Positions 44,724-54,688 of a stretch of 64,000 nucleotides of DNA are shown here, in pieces. The position numbers were made by a program, and so were the translations under genes. The stretch covers positions 30,242 to 94,241 of the forward strand of contig JAFXUK010000009.1 in assembly GCA_017525015.1 (NCBI GenBank), written 5' to 3'. Numbering within the stretch: the stretch's first letter is position 1; each line of letters starts with the position of its first letter. The stretch comes from Bacilli bacterium. Lineage in GTDB: Bacteria; Bacillota; Bacilli; RF39; UBA660. The notes below the pieces were generated by a model that was not told the DNA's origin, made no database searches, and was given only the letters and a program-made list of their open reading frames with translations.

Positions 44724-46760
44724 ATGAAAAAAATTCGAATAAGTAAGAGAATAATTGCCATAATACTTGTAGCTATTGTTGCATTATCTCTTTTAGGATA
44801 CTTTACATACAGAATTTTAAATGACGAAAACAAATTAACAGTAGAAGAAAAAGAATGGATTACAGAAAATGTTAACAAAGTTCAAAACATTTATGTACCA
44901 AACAATCTAGATGTTTTCGGTAAAAACGGTTCTGGTGTTTTCTATGACTTTCTTGAAAGCTTAGAAACTAAAGAAAATATTAAAGTTCACGTAATTACTT
45001 ATAACATTGGTGAAGAAGTTGGGACCAATGCTTTTAAAGTGGTTTATGACTTAGAAGAAAATCAAACTTTATTTCATAAAGAACATTACGTAGTTATCAG
45101 TAAAGAACTAGTTAATATGAATTCATTAAATAGTTTATCTGGTAAAAAAATAGGTATTCTAGTTCAAGATGAAAAAGTAATATCTAAATATCTAAGTGAT
45201 GTAAGTAACACTTTAATAAGTACTTATGATTCATCAACAAATTTATTCGAAGCTTTAGAAAATGGTACAGAAGTAGAATATGTTATTATTCCGTTAGAAG
45301 AACATTTAACATCTATTTTAACTTCAAACTATAATATTGATTACCATCTAAGTGACTTAAACAAATATATAGTTTATGATCCAACTGAAGATGATACATT
45401 TAGTTCTATAGTTAAAAAATACTTTGGTGAATGGAAAGAAAAAAATCTAAACAAAGTTTATAACAAAAATGAACTTAATGCCTTTGTTGAAGCCTTATCT
45501 ATTTCTGACAAAGAAATAACTAATATTCAATCTAAAGAATATGTATATGGATTCATTAATAATTCACCATATGAAGTATTAATGGGTGGCCAATATGGTG
45601 GAATAGTAAGTGAATACTTAGGACATTTTAGTGAATTTAGTAAAACAGAATTTACTTATACTAAATATAAAAACTTTAATAAATTAGCAGAAGCTATTGC
45701 TAATAACAAAGTAGATGTATTCTATAACTATTACAACTTAGATACTAAGTATCATAAAGTAAACTCATTAATGAATTTATCATTTAATATTGTTGCTAAA
45801 GAAGAAAATGGAATTATCATTAATAATGTTAAATCACTAAGTGGTAAAACAGTTTATGTTTTAAAGAACAGTCTTCTAGAAAAATACTTAAATTCTCTAG
45901 GTGGCATTGATGTTAAAACATATGCCAACGAAAAAGATCTTAAAAAGATTGCTCGTAAAGATAACATTATAGTATTAGATAAAGAAATCTTTAAATACTA
46001 TAAAAATAGTATCTTAAAAGAATATACTTCTAGATATGAAAATACTATTTCTGATACATATAATTTCTATTTGAAGAATAATGATACGTTCAATATCTTA
46101 TTTAGCAAATATATCCAAACTTTAGATCCTGCTGCTATGATAGTAGATGGTAGTTATGATCATTCACAAGTACAAAAATCAGGTACTATTTTAGGTAAAG
46201 TTGCTAAATACTCATTATTTGTAATCTTTATCTTTATAGTTATTCTATATCTAGTATATAGTTCTACAAAGAGAATCAAGATTGCTAAGAAGATTAAAAA
46301 AGAAGATAAGATGAAATACATCGATCAATTAACTTCTTTAAAGAATAGAAATTACTTAAATGAAAATATAAGTTCATGGAATAAAAATACAATTTATCCT
46401 CAAGCTACAATTATTATTGACTTAAATCAAGTTCAAGAAATTAATGATAGATTAGGTTATGAAGAAGGAGATAATCAAATAAAAGCAGCAGCTAATATCT
46501 TGATTAAGACTCAACTTGATAACACTGATATAATGCGTACTGATGGTAATGAATACTTAATCTATATGGTAGGTTACCAAGAAAAACAAGTAGTAAGTTA
46601 TATTCGTAAATTATATAAAGAATTTAAGAATTTACCTTATGAACATGGTGCTGCTATTGGTTATAGTATGATTACTAATGATATGAAAACTATTGAAGAT
46701 GCTATAAATGAATCAGTAGAAGATATGCGTAATAAAAAAGAAGAATTAGAAGAGGAATAA
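44724..46760 (+). CDS. Sensor with two binding-protein domains and degenerate GGDEF
   Basis: 678 residues. A signal or membrane segment (about 9-28) is followed by two periplasmic-binding-protein-like lobes (about 50-240 and 265-475; YVYGFINNSPYEVLMGGQYGGIVSEYL is typical of transmitter-linked PBPs). A second membrane helix (about 490-512) leads to a C-terminal domain that starts DQLTSLKNRNYL, like DxLTGLxNR of GGDEF proteins. The catalytic signature is RTDGNEYL, not GGDEF, and the metal-binding positions look altered, so it is probably non-catalytic. The role may be ligand sensing through the membrane. It is 1 nt before yihY. Confidence 0.78.
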   Translation: MKKIRISKRIIAIILVAIVALSLLGYFTYRILNDENKLTVEEKEWITENVNKVQNIYVPNNLDVFGKNGSGVFYDFLESLETKENIKVHVITYNIGEEVGTNAFKVVYDLEENQTLFHKEHYVVISKELVNMNSLNSLSGKKIGILVQDEKVISKYLSDVSNTLISTYDSSTNLFEALENGTEVEYVIIPLEEHLTSILTSNYNIDYHLSDLNKYIVYDPTEDDTFSSIVKKYFGEWKEKNLNKVYNKNELNAFVEALSISDKEITNIQSKEYVYGFINNSPYEVLMGGQYGGIVSEYLGHFSEFSKTEFTYTKYKNFNKLAEAIANNKVDVFYNYYNLDTKYHKVNSLMNLSFNIVAKEENGIIINNVKSLSGKTVYVLKNSLLEKYLNSLGGIDVKTYANEKDLKKIARKDNIIVLDKEIFKYYKNSILKEYTSRYENTISDTYNFYLKNNDTFNILFSKYIQTLDPAAMIVDGSYDHSQVQKSGTILGKVAKYSLFVIFIFIVILYLVYSSTKRIKIAKKIKKEDKMKYIDQLTSLKNRNYLNENISSWNKNTIYPQATIIIDLNQVQEINDRLGYEEGDNQIKAAANILIKTQLDNTDIMRTDGNEYLIYMVGYQEKQVVSYIRKLYKEFKNLPYEHGAAIGYSMITNDMKTIEDAINESVEDMRNKKEELEEE

Positions 46761-46761
46761 T

Positions 46762-47751
46762 ATGGCAAAGAAGTATAAAAAAAGAAACTTCTTTCAAAGA
46801 TTCTGGGATGCCTTTTGGAGACCAGAAATGCTTGTCCTTCCTGGACAAGTAGCATTCTTTCTTTTCCTTTCTTTAGTTCCAACCATAACATTAATTGGTT
46901 ATGCTTGTTCCTATATTAATGTCTCAAATGAATTAATATTTAACTTAATAACTAAAGCTTTAGGAAGAGAATTCTCCGAAATCTTAACACCCATCTTAAC
47001 ATCTACCGAGATTACTCCTGCTTTCTTCATTACATTAGGTGTTGGATATTTTATTGCTAGTAATGGTATGGCATCAATAATTGTTGCTTCCAATACTATT
47101 TATGGTATTAGAGATTCAGGATTCTTTAGAAGAAGATTAAAAGCTCTAATTATGGAATTAATTATCGTTATTCTATTTCTATTCGTATTATTGGTTCCAT
47201 TATTTGGTGATAGTATTATAAATTTATTACATTATATTAACTTAGATACATCGTCTACAGAATTAATAATAAAAATACTACATTTATTCCAAGGTCCTAT
47301 TTCTTGGTTAATTATCTTCTTATTTATTAAGATAATATATACTATGGCACCTGATAAAAAAGTACCTAGTAGTAGTGTTAATGGTGGAGCCGTTTTCACA
47401 ACCTTATTATGGATAGGAATAACTGCATTATATTCATATTACATTAATAACTATGCTAACTATTCTGTCTTCTATGGTAGTTTAGCAAGCATTGTCGTTT
47501 TGATGATCTGGGTTTATTTTCTATCATTCGTATTCGTTATCGGTATGGCTATGAACTACCGTGAAGAACAAGAAAAAACTGGTATTATTGAAGTTCAAAA
47601 AGTAATTAATGAATCTGCTAATAGTGCTCCAGTAATGGAAGATGAAAAAACTGCTAAGATACCAGATTTAACCAAAGAAATACCAGTTGATAAAATAAAA
47701 GAAGAATTATCAAAAAGTAAGAAAAATAAAAAGAAAAAGGAAGATAAATAA
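46762..47751 (+). CDS. YihY/BrkB-family membrane protein
   Basis: 329 residues. Six hydrophobic segments between about 30 and 265, with the family hallmarks VAFFLFLSLVPTITLIGYA, LLWIGITALYSYYINNYANYS and FYGSLASIVVLMIWVYFLSFVFVIGM. BrkB/YihY proteins are inner-membrane proteins of unsettled function (once called RNase BN). A charged Lys/Glu tail (about 270-329) is cytoplasmic. The start follows GAGGAATA and lies directly after the sensor gene. Confidence 0.88.
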   Translation: MAKKYKKRNFFQRFWDAFWRPEMLVLPGQVAFFLFLSLVPTITLIGYACSYINVSNELIFNLITKALGREFSEILTPILTSTEITPAFFITLGVGYFIASNGMASIIVASNTIYGIRDSGFFRRRLKALIMELIIVILFLFVLLVPLFGDSIINLLHYINLDTSSTELIIKILHLFQGPISWLIIFLFIKIIYTMAPDKKVPSSSVNGGAVFTTLLWIGITALYSYYINNYANYSVFYGSLASIVVLMIWVYFLSFVFVIGMAMNYREEQEKTGIIEVQKVINESANSAPVMEDEKTAKIPDLTKEIPVDKIKEELSKSKKNKKKKEDK

Positions 47752-47763
47752 TCTTCCTTTTTT
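47735..47763 (+). terminator. Terminator of the 44.2-47.8 kb operon
   Basis: AGGAAGAT-AAATA-ATCTTCCT with flanking A and T tracts; it includes the yihY stop. Confidence 0.85.
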
Positions 47764-47764
47764 A

Positions 47765-47773
47765 TGTTATAAT
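47765..47773 (+). promoter_or_regulatory. Extended -10 promoter of tex
   Basis: TGTTATAAT, 18 bp before the GTG at 47791. Confidence 0.62.
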
Positions 47774-47790
47774 AAATCTTGGTGATTATT

Positions 47791-49974
47791 GTGGAAGAAG
47801 AAAACAAATTAGTTATAAATAAAGATGTAATTAAATTTTTAATAGATAGTTTACAACTAGAAGAAAAACAAATAAATGTAGTACTAGAAATGCTTAGTGA
47901 AGGAGCTACAATTCCTTTCATAGCTCGTTATCGTAAAGATAAAACTGGTAATCTTAATGAAGATCAAATAAGAGCTATTGAAGAACAATATCGTTATCAA
48001 GAAAATCTTTATAACCGTAAACAAGATGTTATCAGATTAATTGATGAAAAAGGAATGCTTACTCCAGAAATAACTGATGCAGTTATGAAGTGTACTAAAC
48101 TAACTGAAGTAGAAGATATCTATCGTCCTTATAAGGAAAAGAAAAAGACTAAAGCTAGCGAAGCTATTAAAAATGGTTTAGAACCATTAGCTAAAATGCT
48201 AATGTCTTTCCCAACAACTGGTTCCTTAGAACAAATGGCATCAAAATTTATAAATGAAAATGTTAAAGATACTGATGCTGCTTTAGAAGGAGCAGGTTAT
48301 ATCATTGCTGAATGGATAAGTGATAATGCTTCTTATCGTAAATGGATAAGAAATAATGTCTTTGCAAATGGTACTATTGATTCCAAAGTTAAAAAGAATG
48401 CTGAAGATCCAAATAAAGTATACGAAATGTATTATGAATTTACTGATAGAGTAAAATATATTAAACATTACAGAGTACTTGCATTAAACCGTGGTGAAGA
48501 AGAAAAAGTCTTAACTGTATCTATAGGTATGGATGATGATGCTATTACTTCTTTCCTAGAAAAGAAGCTTATTAAAGATGAAAAGTCTTATGTAGTAGAT
48601 TTAGTTAAGAATAGTATAAAAGACTCTCTAAAACGCTTAATATTACCTAGTATTGAAAGAGAAATAAGAAGTGAATTAACTGAGAAAGCTGAAAAAATTG
48701 CTATTGAAACATTTAGTACTAATTTAGAACATCTTCTTTTAACAAGACCTATTAAAGGAATGACAGTTTTAGGTTTTGACCCAGGCTATGTTAATGGTTG
48801 CAAACTAGCTGTTGTAGATCAAAATGGTACATACCTAGATTCAACAGTTATTAAACCATTTATTAATACTAATAAACAAGATGAATATATTAAAGCATCT
48901 AAACTTATTGTTAAAAACCTAATAGAAAAATACAAAGTAGATATTATCTCTATTGGTAATGGAACAGCATCTCGTGAATCAGAAAAATTCTGTGCTGAAA
49001 TGATTAATGAATACAAATTACCATGTAAATATATAATTACTTCTGAAGCCGGAGCATCTATTTATAGTGCTTCTAAATTAGCTATTGAAGAATTCCCTGA
49101 TTTAGCTGTTGAAAAAAGAAGTGCTGTTTCAATAGGTAGAAGATTACAAGATCCACTATCAGAACTAGTTAAAATAGATCCTAAATCAATTGGTGTAGGT
49201 GAATACCAATATGATGTTAATCAAAAAGAATTAGCTTCTGCACTAGACTTTACTACTTCTAAAGTAGTTAATGAAGTAGGAGTTAACATTAATACTGCAT
49301 CTAAATCAATACTTAAATATGTATCTGGTTTAACTAAGTCAGTTATTGAAAATATTTATAAATATAAAGAAAAGAACAAAATAACTAGTAGAGAAGAAAT
49401 TAAAAAGATAAAAGGTATGACTGATAAAGTCTATGAACAATCAATTGGTTTCTTACGTATACCAGATGGAACTAATCCATTAGATAAAACCGGTATCCAT
49501 CCAGAAAGTTATGACGTTACTAATAAATTATTAGACAAACTAAATCTTAAAATAGAAGATATCAATACAGATAGTTTTAAAGAAACACTTAAAAAGCAAA
49601 ACACTGTTAAACTAGCTGAAGAACTAAATAGTGATTACTATACTATAGAAGATATTATAAAAGAATTGCTAAATCCTGGTTTAGATCCACGTGATGAACT
49701 AGAAGCACCAATTCTAAAAAGTGATGTCCTTCATATTGAAGACTTGCGTATTGGTATGGAATTACAAGGTACAGTTCGTAATGTTGCATCTTTCGGAGCA
49801 TTTATTGATATTGGTCTTCATGATGATGGTTTATGTCATATATCTAAAATGTCTAAACAATTTGTTAAAAATCCAAATGATATAGTAAATGTAGGAGACA
49901 TTGTAACTTGCTATGTAGCAGATATCGATTTAACAAAACAAAAAGTTCAATTATCTTTAATAAAAGAAGTATAA
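47791..49974 (+). CDS. tex: Transcription accessory protein Tex
   Basis: 727 residues from GTG 47791, after TTGGTGAT; a TTG at 47779 lies in that site. Tex N-terminal region with FIARYRKDKTGNL, a YqgF-type RNase H fold (GFDPGYVNGCKLAVVD), the segment GVGEYQYDV, helix-hairpin-helix repeats and a C-terminal S1 RNA-binding domain (GTVRNVASFGAFIDIG...LHDDGLCHISKM). Family role: an RNA-binding elongation factor that interacts with RNA polymerase. It is a single-gene unit. Confidence 0.95.
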   Translation: MEEENKLVINKDVIKFLIDSLQLEEKQINVVLEMLSEGATIPFIARYRKDKTGNLNEDQIRAIEEQYRYQENLYNRKQDVIRLIDEKGMLTPEITDAVMKCTKLTEVEDIYRPYKEKKKTKASEAIKNGLEPLAKMLMSFPTTGSLEQMASKFINENVKDTDAALEGAGYIIAEWISDNASYRKWIRNNVFANGTIDSKVKKNAEDPNKVYEMYYEFTDRVKYIKHYRVLALNRGEEEKVLTVSIGMDDDAITSFLEKKLIKDEKSYVVDLVKNSIKDSLKRLILPSIEREIRSELTEKAEKIAIETFSTNLEHLLLTRPIKGMTVLGFDPGYVNGCKLAVVDQNGTYLDSTVIKPFINTNKQDEYIKASKLIVKNLIEKYKVDIISIGNGTASRESEKFCAEMINEYKLPCKYIITSEAGASIYSASKLAIEEFPDLAVEKRSAVSIGRRLQDPLSELVKIDPKSIGVGEYQYDVNQKELASALDFTTSKVVNEVGVNINTASKSILKYVSGLTKSVIENIYKYKEKNKITSREEIKKIKGMTDKVYEQSIGFLRIPDGTNPLDKTGIHPESYDVTNKLLDKLNLKIEDINTDSFKETLKKQNTVKLAEELNSDYYTIEDIIKELLNPGLDPRDELEAPILKSDVLHIEDLRIGMELQGTVRNVASFGAFIDIGLHDDGLCHISKMSKQFVKNPNDIVNVGDIVTCYVADIDLTKQKVQLSLIKEV

Positions 49975-49990
49975 AAATACTTCTTTTTTT
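49963..49990 (+). terminator. Terminator of tex
   Basis: AAAGAAGTAT-AAAA-ATACTTCTTT followed by T; it includes the tex stop. Confidence 0.85.
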
Positions 49991-49991
49991 A

Positions 49992-50000
49992 TGATATAAT
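49992..50000 (+). promoter_or_regulatory. Extended -10 promoter
   Basis: TGATATAAT, 27 bp before the ATG at 50027. Confidence 0.6.
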
Positions 50001-50026
50001 TAACTACATAGAGGAGGAAAAAAGAG

Positions 50027-51994
50027 ATGAAAAGAATAAACATTAAACCATCATTATTTTATGTTGTAACTATTCTTTATTTAGAAATCCTCTCTAAAGT
50101 AATAATAACTGATCATACACTTAATAATGGCTTAGTATATTTATTAATATTTACTTTACCTTTTATTTTACTTATTACTTTATTAACCAAGATATTTCCA
50201 AGAATAATAAATAAAATTAATAGTTTCATTTTAATGGGAATCATAACTGTGTACTTTGAAGTACAACTAATCTTCCATAGATTATTCTCAGTACCATTTA
50301 GTTTCTCAACAATAGGTCTTGCTGACCAAGCATTAGATTTTACTAATATTATTAAAGATGCTATTTTATCTAATCTATTACATTTTGTATTATTCTTATT
50401 ACCATTTATATTATTAATAATTTTAAACAAAAAGATTGATTACAATAGATATCATAAATATTCTATTATTTCTTTAATAATAATGCTTACATTATCATAT
50501 GGTGCTACTTTTGTAACATTAATACCTAACAAAAGTGAAATGAATTCACCATATAAACTATATTTTAAAATAGATGATCAAGCTAGTATTATAGATACTT
50601 TTGGAATGCTAACATATACCAAAATAGATATAAAAAGACAACTATTTGGTTATGAAAGTGAAATCGTATTAGATAATGAAGAAGAAATGGTTATTCCAGT
50701 AGAAGAAGGAGAAATAGATTACGGATTTAATGAATTAGAATTAGATTTTGAAAAAGCTACTAATAACAAAAATATTCAAACTCTAAATACATATTTTTCT
50801 AATAGTAATCCATCTAATAAAACTAAATATACTGGTATGTTTAAAGATAAAAACTTAATCTTTATTCTAGCAGAAGGATTTAACGAAATAGCAGTTGATG
50901 AACAAAGAACACCAACTCTATATAAAATGGTTCATACTGGATTTGATTTTACTAACTTCTATTCCCCAGTATTCTTAAGTACTACTGGTGGTGAATTCCA
51001 AGCAACAACAGGTTTAATACCAACTCAAGAAATACTTGGAGCATGGAAGAGTAAAATGCCAACAATCTATTATGGATTAGGTAATGCTTTCTCTCGTATA
51101 GGTTACCGTGCTCAAAGTTATCATGACTGGACTTATACATATTACTCAAGAGAAAAAACTATGAAAACAATTGGATTCACTAATTACATGGGTTGTGGAA
51201 ATGGCTTAGAAAAAAGATTACATACTGATAGTGAATTAAGAAATATGAAATATCCATGTCAATGGCTAGAATATGATTCAGATATGGTAAATGTAACAGC
51301 ACCATTATATATGGGACAAGAAGGCAACTATGTTACATACTATGTAACAGTAAGTGGACATTCACCATATAATTATAATGATATTATTGCTAATCATCAT
51401 TTCGATACTGTAAAAGATTTAAATTACTCATCACAAGTTAAATACTATTTAGCTTCTCAAGTAGAACTAGATAAAATGCTAGAAGCATTAGTTAAACAAC
51501 TTGAAGAAAATGGTGAGTTAGATGATACTGTTATCGCCCTTGTTGGTGATCATTATCCATATACCTTATCAACAGAAGAAATGAATGAAGCTGCTTCATA
51601 TACTAAAGATGGTGTTATTGAAATAAACAGAAGTAACTTCATACTATGGAATAACGCTATGGAAGAACCGATAGTAGTTGATAAAGTAGGAAGCCAAATA
51701 GATGTACTACCTACATTATTAAACTTATTTGGAATAGAGTATGATTCAAGACTAATTCTTGGTAAAGATATCTTAAGTAACTCTGAAGGAATAGCAATCT
51801 TCTCTAATCGTAGTTGGGTAACTGACTATGGTTGGTATCAAGCTAGTTCTCGTAAGTTTACTCTAAGAGAAGGAATGGAATTAGAAAACCAAGATGAATA
51901 TATTAATCGAATTAATAATAAAGTTAATAACTATTTTAGTATTAGTAAATTAATTGTAGATAATGACTATTACATCTACATAATAGAAAGTTAG
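50027..51994 (+). CDS. LtaS-type sulfatase-domain membrane protein
   Basis: 655 residues. Five N-terminal membrane segments (about 8-165) are followed by an extracytoplasmic sulfatase-like domain. Metal and active-site pieces are LAEGFNE (Glu 283), STTGGE (Thr 320 as the likely nucleophile), VSGHSPYN and VGDHYPY. Lipoteichoic acid synthases transfer glycerol phosphate from phosphatidylglycerol to a growing chain. The residue set is complete, so activity is expected. It supports a Gram-positive envelope with anionic polymers. The start follows AGGAGG. Confidence 0.85.
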   Translation: MKRINIKPSLFYVVTILYLEILSKVIITDHTLNNGLVYLLIFTLPFILLITLLTKIFPRIINKINSFILMGIITVYFEVQLIFHRLFSVPFSFSTIGLADQALDFTNIIKDAILSNLLHFVLFLLPFILLIILNKKIDYNRYHKYSIISLIIMLTLSYGATFVTLIPNKSEMNSPYKLYFKIDDQASIIDTFGMLTYTKIDIKRQLFGYESEIVLDNEEEMVIPVEEGEIDYGFNELELDFEKATNNKNIQTLNTYFSNSNPSNKTKYTGMFKDKNLIFILAEGFNEIAVDEQRTPTLYKMVHTGFDFTNFYSPVFLSTTGGEFQATTGLIPTQEILGAWKSKMPTIYYGLGNAFSRIGYRAQSYHDWTYTYYSREKTMKTIGFTNYMGCGNGLEKRLHTDSELRNMKYPCQWLEYDSDMVNVTAPLYMGQEGNYVTYYVTVSGHSPYNYNDIIANHHFDTVKDLNYSSQVKYYLASQVELDKMLEALVKQLEENGELDDTVIALVGDHYPYTLSTEEMNEAASYTKDGVIEINRSNFILWNNAMEEPIVVDKVGSQIDVLPTLLNLFGIEYDSRLILGKDILSNSEGIAIFSNRSWVTDYGWYQASSRKFTLREGMELENQDEYINRINNKVNNYFSISKLIVDNDYYIYIIES

Positions 51995-52002
51995 GTGATA
52001 CT

Positions 52003-53814
52003 ATGTGTGGAATAGCAGGTTACATAAGTGACACAAAACCAAATAAAAAAACAATTAAACTAATGACAGATAGAATAGCTCATAGAGGACCAGATGGTGA
52101 AGGATTCTATGTAGATGATAAAATTGCTTTAGGTCATCGTCGTCTAGCTATTCTCGATTTAACAACTGGTGATCAACCAATATATAACGAAAACAAAGAT
52201 GTAGTAATTATATATAATGGTGAAGTTTATAACTTCTTAGAATTAAAAGAAGAATTGAAAGATAAATATAAGTTCTATACAAAAACAGATACTGAAGTAA
52301 TTCTTCATGGTTATGAAGAGTGGGGACATGATGTTGTTTACAAACTAAGAGGTATGTTTGCTTTCGCTATTTGGAATAAAAAAGAACAAGAATTATTTTG
52401 TGCTGTAGATGGCTGGGGAATTAAACCATTCTATTATTACAATAACGAGAAAACTTTTATGTTTGCTTCTGAAATAAAAGCATTCTTAGATCATCCTGAT
52501 TTTAAAAAAGAATTTAATGATTCTATATTAGCAGCATATCTATGCTTTAACTCTGTACCAACTGAAGAAACATTCTTCAAAGGTGTTAAGAGATTAAGAC
52601 CAGGACATTCTTTAACATATAAAGATGGCAAAATAAAAATAGAAAAATTCTTTGAATTAAAATTTGAAGAAAAAGATCAAAAGATTGAAGACATTGCTGA
52701 AGATATTGATAAAGCTATGAAAGACTCAGTTATTCATCACGGAATAGCTGATGTAGAAGTAGGATCATTCTTATCTTCTGGAATTGATTCATCTTACATT
52801 GTTTCAACATTTAAACCAAATAAAACATTTACAGTTGGTTATGATAATCCTAAATATGATGAAATAAGTTTTGCTAAAGACTTATCAGATAAACTAGGTA
52901 TCGAAAATATCTCTCGTAAGATTGATAAAGATGAATACATTAAGAACTTTGCTAAAATTATGTATCATATGGATGAACCATTAGCTGATCCTTCAATAGT
53001 AGCACTTTACTATGTTGCTGAAGTAGCATCTAAAAATGTTAAAGTAGTAATGTCAGGTGAAGGCGCTGATGAATTATTTGGTGGATATAACACATATCAA
53101 GAAGACTTAAGTCAATCTTGGTATATGAAGATACCATATCCAATTAGACATTTAGGTTATAAAATAGCTAATATCATACCAGATGCTCGTGGCTTTAACT
53201 TTGTATGGCGTCGAGGTCAACATCTAGAAGATTACAATATTGGTTTAGGAAGAATAATGAGAGATTCTGAAGCTCAAAAACTAATTAAGTGTAAGAATCA
53301 AATCAATACTAAAGATATTGTAGCTCCTGTTTATGAAACCTATAAAAATAATTCAGACACAGTTAAAAGACAAGCAATTGATTACTACTTCTGGTTAGTT
53401 AGAGATTTCCTTCATTCAGTAGATCGCCTATGTATGATGTTTGGACTAGAAGGAAGAACTCCATTCTTAGATGAGAATGTTTATGAAGTAGCTAGAAAAA
53501 TGCCTACATATGCTAAGATTACTAAAGAAACAACAAAACCAGCATTAAGATTAGCAGCTAAAAAAGTAATACCTAATGAAGCATATAAAAAGAAAAAATT
53601 AGGATTCCCTGTTCCATTAAGAGAATGGATAAGAGAAGATAATTTATATAATGAAATCAAAGTTAAATTTAACAGCGAAATAGCTGAAAAATTCTTTGAT
53701 GTTAAAAAGATTAACAAATTATTAGATAATCATAAAAATGGCAAGAAAGATTGCTACAAAAAAGTTTGGACAATATATACATTTATAGTTTGGTATGAAC
53801 AATTCTTTGCTTAA
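52003..53814 (+). CDS. asnB: Asparagine synthetase, glutamine-hydrolysing
   Basis: 603 residues. Met-Cys-Gly at the start (Cys 2 is the amidotransferase nucleophile), HRGPDGEGF and YNGEVYN mark the class II glutaminase half. The synthetase half has SFLSSGIDSSYI (PP-loop) and SGEGADELFGGY. It makes asparagine from aspartate, glutamine and ATP. It is 8 nt after the LtaS-like gene, so probably in the same transcript. Such genes are also used in cell-wall amidation; the PP-loop and genome context favour the general enzyme. Confidence 0.93.
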   Translation: MCGIAGYISDTKPNKKTIKLMTDRIAHRGPDGEGFYVDDKIALGHRRLAILDLTTGDQPIYNENKDVVIIYNGEVYNFLELKEELKDKYKFYTKTDTEVILHGYEEWGHDVVYKLRGMFAFAIWNKKEQELFCAVDGWGIKPFYYYNNEKTFMFASEIKAFLDHPDFKKEFNDSILAAYLCFNSVPTEETFFKGVKRLRPGHSLTYKDGKIKIEKFFELKFEEKDQKIEDIAEDIDKAMKDSVIHHGIADVEVGSFLSSGIDSSYIVSTFKPNKTFTVGYDNPKYDEISFAKDLSDKLGIENISRKIDKDEYIKNFAKIMYHMDEPLADPSIVALYYVAEVASKNVKVVMSGEGADELFGGYNTYQEDLSQSWYMKIPYPIRHLGYKIANIIPDARGFNFVWRRGQHLEDYNIGLGRIMRDSEAQKLIKCKNQINTKDIVAPVYETYKNNSDTVKRQAIDYYFWLVRDFLHSVDRLCMMFGLEGRTPFLDENVYEVARKMPTYAKITKETTKPALRLAAKKVIPNEAYKKKKLGFPVPLREWIREDNLYNEIKVKFNSEIAEKFFDVKKINKLLDNHKNGKKDCYKKVWTIYTFIVWYEQFFA

Positions 53815-53826
53815 GGAGGAATTAAT

Positions 53827-54054
53827 ATGGCAGAAAATAATGATCTTCTAAGATATGCCATGGAATACGCTAATAGTACTAATGCAATTGAGAATAATGG
53901 ATTAACAGAAGAAGAAATAATGAAAATACATGAAGACATTGCTTCTGGTAAAAAAGATGAAAGTTTCTTATATTCCATAATTGAATATATGGAAAGAAAG
54001 AAACAGCAACAGCAAAAACCAGAACAAGAGGGAAAAAATGTTTTACAACGATGA
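53827..54054 (+). CDS. Antitoxin of the VbhA type
   Basis: 75 residues. TNAIEN (Thr 18 to Asn 23) matches the Fic-inhibitory motif (S/T)xxxE(G/N), in which the Glu blocks ATP binding at the toxin. The N-terminal helices match the small class I antitoxins. The start follows AAGGAGG. It overlaps the downstream Fic gene by 17 nt. Family role: it keeps the Fic AMP-transferase inactive. Confidence 0.85.
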   Translation: MAENNDLLRYAMEYANSTNAIENNGLTEEEIMKIHEDIASGKKDESFLYSIIEYMERKKQQQQKPEQEGKNVLQR

Positions 54055-54679
54055 AGACTGGCATTCACCAACAACTGATGATAATGGTGTAATAAAAAAC
54101 AAATTAGGTTTAACTAATGAGGAAGAACTAAATAAAGCCGAAAGATTAATTACAAGTTATAAACTTGCTCAATTATTCCTAAATCCAGGAAGACAGACTT
54201 TTGATGTTGCTCATTACTTAGCTATCCATAAATATTTGTTTAATGATATTTATCCATTTGCTGGTGAAATCCGTTCAGAAATGATAAGTAAAAGAATTCC
54301 TTTCTGTATGCCTCTTCTAATCTATAGCAACTTAAAAGAAACTCTAGCTAAAGCAAGAGCTAAAGTTCCTTATTTAACAGATAAAGATAAACTATTAACA
54401 TATATTCCAATTCTATACTCCGATTTAGATATAATCCATCCTTTCAGAGAAGGCAATGGAAGAACCTTAAGAGAATTTATTCGTCAGTATATAGACTTTG
54501 TTTGTAAACAAAATAAACTAGAACCATACTATATAGATTTTTCCCTTTTAGCAGATAGAAGAGAAGAGTATATAGATGCTGTTGTAAAAGCAGATGCACA
54601 AATGGATTATCGAGACTTACAAATGCTATTTACTGAAACATTAAGAGTAAAACAAGATACACAAAAAAAAGAGCTTTAA
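54038..54679 (+). CDS. Fic-family toxin (VbhT type)
   Basis: 213 residues from ATG 54038 after GAGGGAAAAA. The complete motif HPFREGNGRTLR (134-145) has the catalytic His and the Asn/Arg nucleotide clamp. A flap upstream (SKRIPFCMP) matches the beta-hairpin target dock, and the leading YPFAGEIR fits. Fic proteins transfer AMP to hydroxyl side chains, often inactivating topoisomerases as toxins. An intact motif next to its antitoxin supports a working toxin-antitoxin pair. It has neither a secretion domain nor a fusion. Confidence 0.93.
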   Translation: MFYNDEDWHSPTTDDNGVIKNKLGLTNEEELNKAERLITSYKLAQLFLNPGRQTFDVAHYLAIHKYLFNDIYPFAGEIRSEMISKRIPFCMPLLIYSNLKETLAKARAKVPYLTDKDKLLTYIPILYSDLDIIHPFREGNGRTLREFIRQYIDFVCKQNKLEPYYIDFSLLADRREEYIDAVVKADAQMDYRDLQMLFTETLRVKQDTQKKEL

Positions 54680-54688
54680 AGCTCTTTT
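54667..54688. terminator. Bidirectional terminator
   Basis: AAAAGAGC-TTTAAA-GCTCTTTT, a full palindrome between the convergent Fic and upp genes. Confidence 0.85.

Noticed and set aside
53811..54074. Minus-strand Cys/Phe-rich frame over the antitoxin
   Set aside because: It is a shadow of the antitoxin's Gln/Lys codons and has no ribosome binding site.
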